A stretch of 64,000 nt of DNA from Eumeta japonica (Eukaryota; Arthropoda; Insecta; Lepidoptera; Psychidae). The notes under the pieces are model-generated. The model made no database searches. It saw only the letters and a program-made list of their open reading frames with translations, and had not been told where the DNA came from. The position numbers were made by a program, and so were the translations under genes. The DNA lies in NCBI GenBank assembly GCA_005406025.1, contig BGZK01000070.1:434001-498000 (forward strand). The letters are read 5' to 3'. Below are positions 57,861-64,000 of this stretch, one piece after another (positions within the stretch are counted from its first letter, which is position 1; every line of letters begins with the position of its first letter).

Positions 57861-59740
57861 ATCAACAATAGACTGCAATTATACAGCGCTATTATGATTT
57901 CTGTATATCGAGATACCTAAATACCGTTATAAGTAGTGTTTTTACTGTTTTATCCTAACTTGTTCACATAGAAAGGTTCACACATAAAAAAAAGTATTTG
58001 CTTAAATTTTTTTGTTATATAGATATTTATCCTCTATTCCTTCAAATACTACCCTTGCACCCAAATTGAAAGTATTAATTTATTTGCATATAATAGGCAA
58101 TGTAATAATAATATAATCTATGCTATACTGTCTATATTAACGTAACAAATTAAGAAACTTTGGATGTAAGAGATACTTAATCTTGAAAAACAGTGGCTCG
58201 AGTTCGATATCTTTTTAGGAAGCATTTCTTATTAATATGAAGTATTCCAAAAACAGTAATTTTCTATATAATACTCTTTTAGGGGTCGGAAGTGCTATTT
58301 ATTATGAATTTTCCCCAAGTTCACCTCCGTATTAGTAGGTAACTGTAGAATATCAATAAAAGTTCTGATTATTCAGACGAACATTATGTTCAAGTGTATT
58401 TAACGAGAATTCTTAAATATTAAGCTCTAGCTACACTGTTGACTATACGAACATAATTTTAATATTAATTCTATTTTAATATTGTGAAATCGAAAAAAAA
58501 TACTGTTCCAAAACTTCTATTATCAATGTGCAATACTAAAGGGATAGAGGGAGTTTTAAAACAGAGCTTTTTGACGGGTAAATAGATAAATTTAATTTTT
58601 ATTTATGTGATAATGCGTTTCACACTTTTTACTATTCGTTGATTAATAAACTATGTAAATTGTCTTATTTTAAGCTGATCTCTTAAAATAATATAAAACC
58701 AGTCCTTTTCTATGCCTTGTACCCATTCTCCAGTGGACTATTATAAGAAACTTTAATCAAGGATGAAAATTTATAAAAATACAACATGAGAATGACAATA
58801 TAAAATAAAATATAATAATCACTGGAATTAGTGAAAGGTTTTTCCTATCAGAAATACTTAGTGTGAAGTAATTAAAAATGTCTCTTTTAACCATATTTAT
58901 TTTATTTTCTGTCAAAAATATTTTCATCTTTCCGAAATTTCATAAAAAAACACTATTTTTTGTTAGTAACGCTATTTACTATCGATATATTATTTGAAGT
59001 ATATCGATAGTAAATAGTTTCTGAATCACAACTGTGTAACTCAATTGTTTTCACGAAACCTAGAGATGAAGAACAACCACGTGCAGTGTCATTCGTTTCT
59101 GACAGTTTAAAAATCAACTTCTAAGTTTTAAAAATAAATCACATTATTTCTTAAATTTGATTGGCCGATTAGAAACAGATCAAGAGGAAATTTTCTTGAG
59201 ATGGGTGCTGTCTCGTCACTTAAGCTCTAGGGGCTCAAGATCATGTTAGCTGAGCTAAATAACAAAGCAGTTTATCGGCATGATATTTGAGTTCGCGGTC
59301 GTTGTCGGCAATTTAAGCTACAAGAGGTCGCAGTGACAAACTAGCTATTTGACGTGGCGTGGCGCCCCGCAAACCGTTCACACTGCGTTACTGCACACCA
59401 AAACACTTGCTAAGGGGTTCGATATCTGTCAATACTCTCGAATCAATATTCAATTCGTTGGATGAGGAACAGATTCGAGGATCAGTGGTGGGTTAGGTTA
59501 GGTTAACATGCTGCGTATTAACATACACATGTTGCAAGCGAGCGTCTAATTATGGATTTCCGAGAATTAACACCTCACACAATAGAATATAATAAAAAAT
59601 GCTCGCGTTTGCTTATTTTTAAAGGATTTACACGGCAAAACTTATTTTTTTGTTATTTTTTTTGTTTTCCTTCCTAGTTTTTGCCAGGATTGATTTCAAA
59701 AATCCAACGGGCATTTTGAAGCGTTTTGTAAGGATCAATA
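57861..59740. other. Intergenic with one perfect hairpin
   Basis: AT-rich; hairpin at 58972-59017 described separately. Two adjacent TTAGG units near 59490 are too short to mean a telomeric repeat. Confidence 0.4.
58972..59017. repeat. Perfect 18 bp inverted repeat
   Basis: CTATTTACTATCGATATA (58972-58989) and its exact complement (59000-59017) around a 10-base loop. Confidence 0.95.
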
Positions 59741-60254
59741 CAGTTAAACCTCGATAAGTTAAAGTCCAAGGGAAACACAAAATATTTTAAGTTATAGAGG
59801 TTTTAATTTATCAAGGGTCTATGTTAGGGATAGGTTAATATAGAGGTAGGTATGTACATATGTATGTACCCTTGTTCCACCCTTTATCAGCGTATGTGAG
59901 TGTTGTTAGTTTTTTTTTTGAACTCATTTTAAGCCAGTTTTATCACACAGTAAGTAAAGCGATGTTTCCAGGACAATGATCAAAAACTTATGATCCAAGG
60001 CTTACTTATGTCTTAAGGCTAACCGCCGGAAAGCTTTAAAGAATTTCGAAGAAGCAAACAATAGGTGACATATGTATTGTTTACGTTAACAATTTAACTA
60101 GTGAACACGTGCAAGCAATAAATACCGAAACCTTTTGTTTTGCACACTCTTTCAAAATGACTCATTGATATGTTTAGAGAGGGATGAGGCAACGTATTAT
60201 TTTTGAAGTTATAGAGGTTTTGTTACCGAGGTTTGAGTTATCGAGGTTCTACTG
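59741..60254. mobile_element. pogo/Tigger-like MITE, 514 bp
   Basis: Starts CAGTTAAACCTCGATAAGTT and ends with the inverted counterpart of CAGTAGAACCTCGATAACTC. TA lies immediately outside both ends (59739-59740 and 60255-60256), the expected target duplication. The CAGTNNAACCTCGATAA TIR is that of pogo/Tigger elements. A TATAGAGGTTTT motif recurs in direct orientation near each end. No coding capacity, so it would need a transposase in trans. Confidence 0.85.
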
Positions 60255-61182
60255 TATACGGAGAAAATTTGGAGACTTAAATCGGTCCTATTTACCTGTA
60301 AAATGTAAATCTCTTTTTAAAAGATGTTGATATTTTTTCCTCTGTTATAAAAGTTAACGACAATTGTAACGAAAACTGACAAATTAAAGGCCGAAAGAAT
60401 AGGACTCACCAAAGACCGTTTTTACAAGTTTTGTATTTTTTGAGAATAATCGAGATCTTTATCACTAAAATTTCCAATTCGTCATTTTAGTCTATATTAA
60501 CACCATATCGCGGACTTTATTTGTTAATCTTTCAGTATATCTAATTAAAACAGGCGAATGTGACCCTATATGCAAATAATTGGTATTATTTGAAATAAAT
60601 TTTTTAATGTAATTATTCACGCTTTTTTTAATTAAGTATTGACAAACGATTTTATTCATATGGAATAAATTAGCGAACAAAAACTTCAATTGATAAATTA
60701 TTTTACGAAAATGCTTTTAGTGTAAAAAGCTTTTAAGTAAATATATATTTATTTTTGTAGGATAAATCAAATTCGGTGTTATTGTCTACCTATTATATAA
60801 TACTATATTTTATACTTTGTACATGGTTGACATACATCAAGCTAATGATAATACAAAAAAAAAATTAAAACATTAGATTAAAATAATTTAGTTAATAGAA
60901 TTGAATTAAACGCTGTCAAAGTCATTGCCCGAAGTTTTCAATAAATTGAAGTTGAATATACAGTAAGAAGGAATCAGTTACGAAAAGTTAAAAAAAAGCG
61001 AAGTGAATGTAAGATATGTGCAGAACGGAAGTCAGATACGTTTAGAAGTGTTAAAAGAGAGACAGAAACAGAAGGAGACAACCAAAGGAAAAGGATAGAA
61101 AACGGACGAGTTTAATATAGAAGTGTTTTAGTGCGCGAAATCGCGGGCAATGGTAGTATCGAACGCAAAACGGAAATCTTAC
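60255..61182. other. Intergenic; purine-rich stretch next to a candidate gene
   Basis: AT-rich then, from about 60980, purine-rich (AGAGAGACAGAAACAGAAGG). The minus frame at 60492-60689 is low-complexity and not called. Confidence 0.35.
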
Positions 61183-61580
61183 GTAGGTAAATCAATCCGA
61201 ACGTAACACGAGGAGCGGTTTTGAAGCCAGCCAGCTCGTGGGCGGGCGCGAGGCGGCCCGGCGATTTGCCCAGAACTGGAGCGAGTAAATTGGAGGCGAA
61301 GACGCCTTTGGTATTCCGACCAGATTAATCGCTGTTTAGACATCATCCGCGAGTAGATAACGATCTCGGCACTGGCTCTTCGGGTACCGTACGGACTATT
61401 ACGTGTCAAGAGAGACTTGCTAAATGCAATTAATCTTGAAAATATATCACCCTTTATAACGTGGTTAAAACTTAAATCGGTTTCTGGTGAGGAAGAAGCT
61501 GGGCATGCGAGCACAAAAACTTGACAAATAGCCAAAATAATTAAAAATGACTGGTTTTTGAGGATCATAATTGAAGTCAT
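61183..61580 (-). CDS. Putative secreted protein, first exon or small gene
   Basis: Minus-strand ATG at 61580 (a second Met at codon 5) opens a good signal peptide: MTSIMILKNQSFLIILAICQ and VFVLACPASS, with cleavage likely after the A-C-P-A stretch. Then SPETDLSFNHVIKGDIFSRL, IAFSKSLLTRNSPYGTRRAS and AEIVIYSRMMSKQRLIWSEY, followed by an arginine/proline-rich GC-rich part. A GTAAGA donor at 61182 could end the exon in frame. The dibasic site after PYGT would fit a peptide-hormone-like precursor, but no known family was recognised and there is no amidation signal. The open frame would otherwise stop about one codon later. Confidence 0.38.
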
Positions 61581-64000
61581 CTATTGCAAGCTCATTAATA
61601 CTACTTATAAAGTGGATTACATATACATGATGTATTTCGATACCATACAACCTTATTGGATGGCATTAGTTTACAAAATTAATTCTTTATTATAAGTTTT
61701 CCTTCTTTTTGACTGCCTTAACATAAAAAAGGTGTGTGTGTCAATCGCACACGATAGAAATGAAACTTCAGTAATCCACAAAAGAATGAGATGAATATAT
61801 ATAACAAGGGTAAAAATGAAAGCATTTTGATTAATTTTAAAAGATATTTTATATTTTATTTAACATATGTTATTTAATTTTAATTTCATTTTATTTTTGC
61901 GTCGATATTGACGTCACATTTCGGCATTAGTTTTCGGCATCTTATAAAATTTATGATTTAGCACAAGATGTAAAAATACTCACAAACACTTTTAAATAAT
62001 AACACACCACGCTGACTTCTTCCTATAAAGCTGTAATACGCAGCCGCATAGAGTGTACAGTAGTATTAGCTCACGTACTTTTCACATATACTAACACACG
62101 TTAAATGCTCAAATAAAAGCAAGTATTAAACAGTGTGCAATATACATAAACACCGATATTTGCTCTCTCGCTCTGGCTCACTAATTACAAGTGACTATGC
62201 TTAGAAGACGGGACTGGGGATGCTAGGAAGCATGGCACAAAGAGAAAATAGTATGTATATTTCTGTCTCATTCTTTCCCGGCTTCATCCTACACATTTTT
62301 GTATTTGTGTCTCTTACCTGTCGTTTTTTCCGTTGCATCCGGTTTGAAATCACAACCATTCAAAGGAAGTTTCACTTCAAAAATATATATTAACACTTAT
62401 TAAATATTTAATAATAAAGTAAATAAACAGCTAATATGAAAAAAAGTTGAAATTAGTGTGGGTATATAGAATTCTAAATCTTAGTCCTATCAACTAACGA
62501 AATAGGAGTAAGTCAATGTGCTTTGAATTGATCGTTTGCTTAATCCGACAGCTTAAACAGTGTAATGTGGACATCCTTACTGTGTTGAGGATGCTAAAAA
62601 CTCTTTGGATGTATTTACATAGAAATTTGCTCCGTGTGCTGCAAAAGTCGACTGTATAAATAGTCGGGACGCTGCAACTGCACTCTATTCTACGCCCGAT
62701 TCTTATTAAACCTTAACGTGTGTCCATTGCGCGAGCGCAGAGACGAGTTGAATGTTTCACTATTTGAGTTTATATAGAAACTTATTTATTCCAAATGTTT
62801 CATTAGTTAGTATTTACGGGATAATGCGTCACATTCCGTCTGAAAAATGGCCAAATCAGCCTTATATGTAATCTGGATACTGAGGAGAAACACCGTTAAT
62901 GTTTTTTTTTGTTCTGTACGCATGATAAAGAACGGTGACAAATCAGTGTCTTAATTAGGTTCTATAAGGTATCAAACTGATCAGAGTCCCTTGAAGGACG
63001 GGGAGTGAAATGTGGAATTTTTGAAAACAGACATATGTTTATTGGAAATGAAAATATTGATATTAATGGGCATGATGATCCAATGACTGGCGTGTGTATT
63101 TATGTTTGAGTGTTTGACATGAACTTTTGTGTACGATAACAAAAGTTGATTGTGAAACAAGAAACATGAAAGTAGAATCAATGGAGCGATGGAGATGCGA
63201 TTCACGCATAGTGCCCAAGGAACTAAGAAAACTTTGCGATAAAACAAAAAATATTCTACAATTTTTTTTAATTTTTAAAAAGAAACTCTCGTTGACTTTA
63301 CAAAGTTTTATACTGAACGATTTTTAAAACACACTTTTCTGTCCTCACCAGACACCTATTCAACCGCCACCTCAAATACAGGCAATGTATATTCATTCCC
63401 CTGGTATGAAAACTGTTTTCCATTTAGTAGATTTTTTATTTTGTAGTATACAAAAAATGTTGCACGGATACTAATAAAGACAATAAGAAGGGTAACTCAT
63501 GAGTGTGATTGGTGTTTTGCATTCGATATATTAAAATTAGGTAAACCAGTGGTAAGCAGTCGTACCACAAGAGACTTTGTCTTTACGCTTATTTCTAAGT
63601 CTTTCGAATGATTTTTGTAGTTTCATTCAACCTTTGAAATCGTACGAAAACATCTCACAAAAATGTACTCTTTGTGTATCCATTTTTCGGTAAGACAAAG
63701 CTACTTAAAATAATAAATTAAGACACATGCTGGAAACTTTATTAACTAATTTTTCTGTTAGGATCTTTTCAATCGGATAGGAACCCGAAGGCGACTTGGA
63801 AAAGTCATATGAATAAATTAAACGCGTTCTCACTTTACAGTCAGGAACGCCACGCAAAAATATGCTCAGTTTCAACTGAAACTGTGAACGGAAAGTCATT
63901 CGCCTCTCCTTCAAAATGAACTTGACAAGCTGTATTTATTTAGGCACCGCAAGCATTAAAATAATTAAGTTTGCTAACAACCTCGTGTTGGGCTTGTAAA
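61581..64000. other. Intergenic, weak frames only
   Basis: A minus frame starting at 63914 (MKERRMTFRSQFQLKLSIFL) reaches a possible GTGAGA donor; a plus frame at 63127-63327 contains CETRNMKVESMERWRCDS. Neither has supporting family or paired splice signals. Confidence 0.3.

Noticed and set aside
59490..59505. TTAGG units suggesting an insect telomere repeat
   Set aside because: Only two adjacent units; chance in AT-rich DNA.

Overview
The window is AT-rich, intron- and transposon-dense eukaryotic nuclear DNA, most likely from a moth or butterfly. The evidence is three split exons of a lepidopteran-type UDP-glycosyltransferase (UGT), Helitrons that start with TC and end in CTAG behind a short GAA-loop hairpin, a jockey-type LINE 3' end, and several dispersed repeat families that I recognise as common in Lepidoptera. 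Few host exons are present, with no rRNA, tRNA or CRISPR array seen.

Layout. Positions 1-5128 hold, on the minus strand, exons 3, 2 and 1 of a UGT gene that runs off the left edge; exon 1 carries a one-base frameshift. Positions 5-16 kb hold dispersed repeats, a 475 bp MITE-like element, possible isolated exons (about 9.0 kb plus, 12.3 kb minus), non-autonomous Helitrons and a 1.27 kb mariner with long terminal repeats and a broken transposase. Positions 16-31 kb are mostly featureless, with microsatellites, hairpins, a candidate exon at 25.1 kb and an old internally deleted mariner at 28 kb. Positions 31-34 kb hold Helitron relics. Positions 34.4-40.9 kb hold a nested structure: a 5.35 kb formerly autonomous Helitron (minus strand, Rep-helicase) sits inside a shortened jockey LINE (plus strand), exactly between the end of its reverse transcriptase and its 3' UTR. 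Positions 41-64 kb hold more Helitron derivatives, an inverted second copy of the MITE-like element (53.5 kb), a pogo/Tigger-like MITE with TA duplications (59.7 kb), GC-rich islands that look like promoters or first exons (51.1, 54.5, 57.7, 61.2 kb) and two possible small protein genes (56.6 and 61.2-61.6 kb).

The only host gene I can name is the UGT, which would conjugate sugars to small lipophilic compounds in the endoplasmic reticulum. The rest is a record of transposition: an old LINE split by a later Helitron, and a short Helitron inserted into a dispersed repeat whose uninterrupted relative lies 9 kb away, which confirms the Helitron ends. All calls come from reading by eye; no database search was run.
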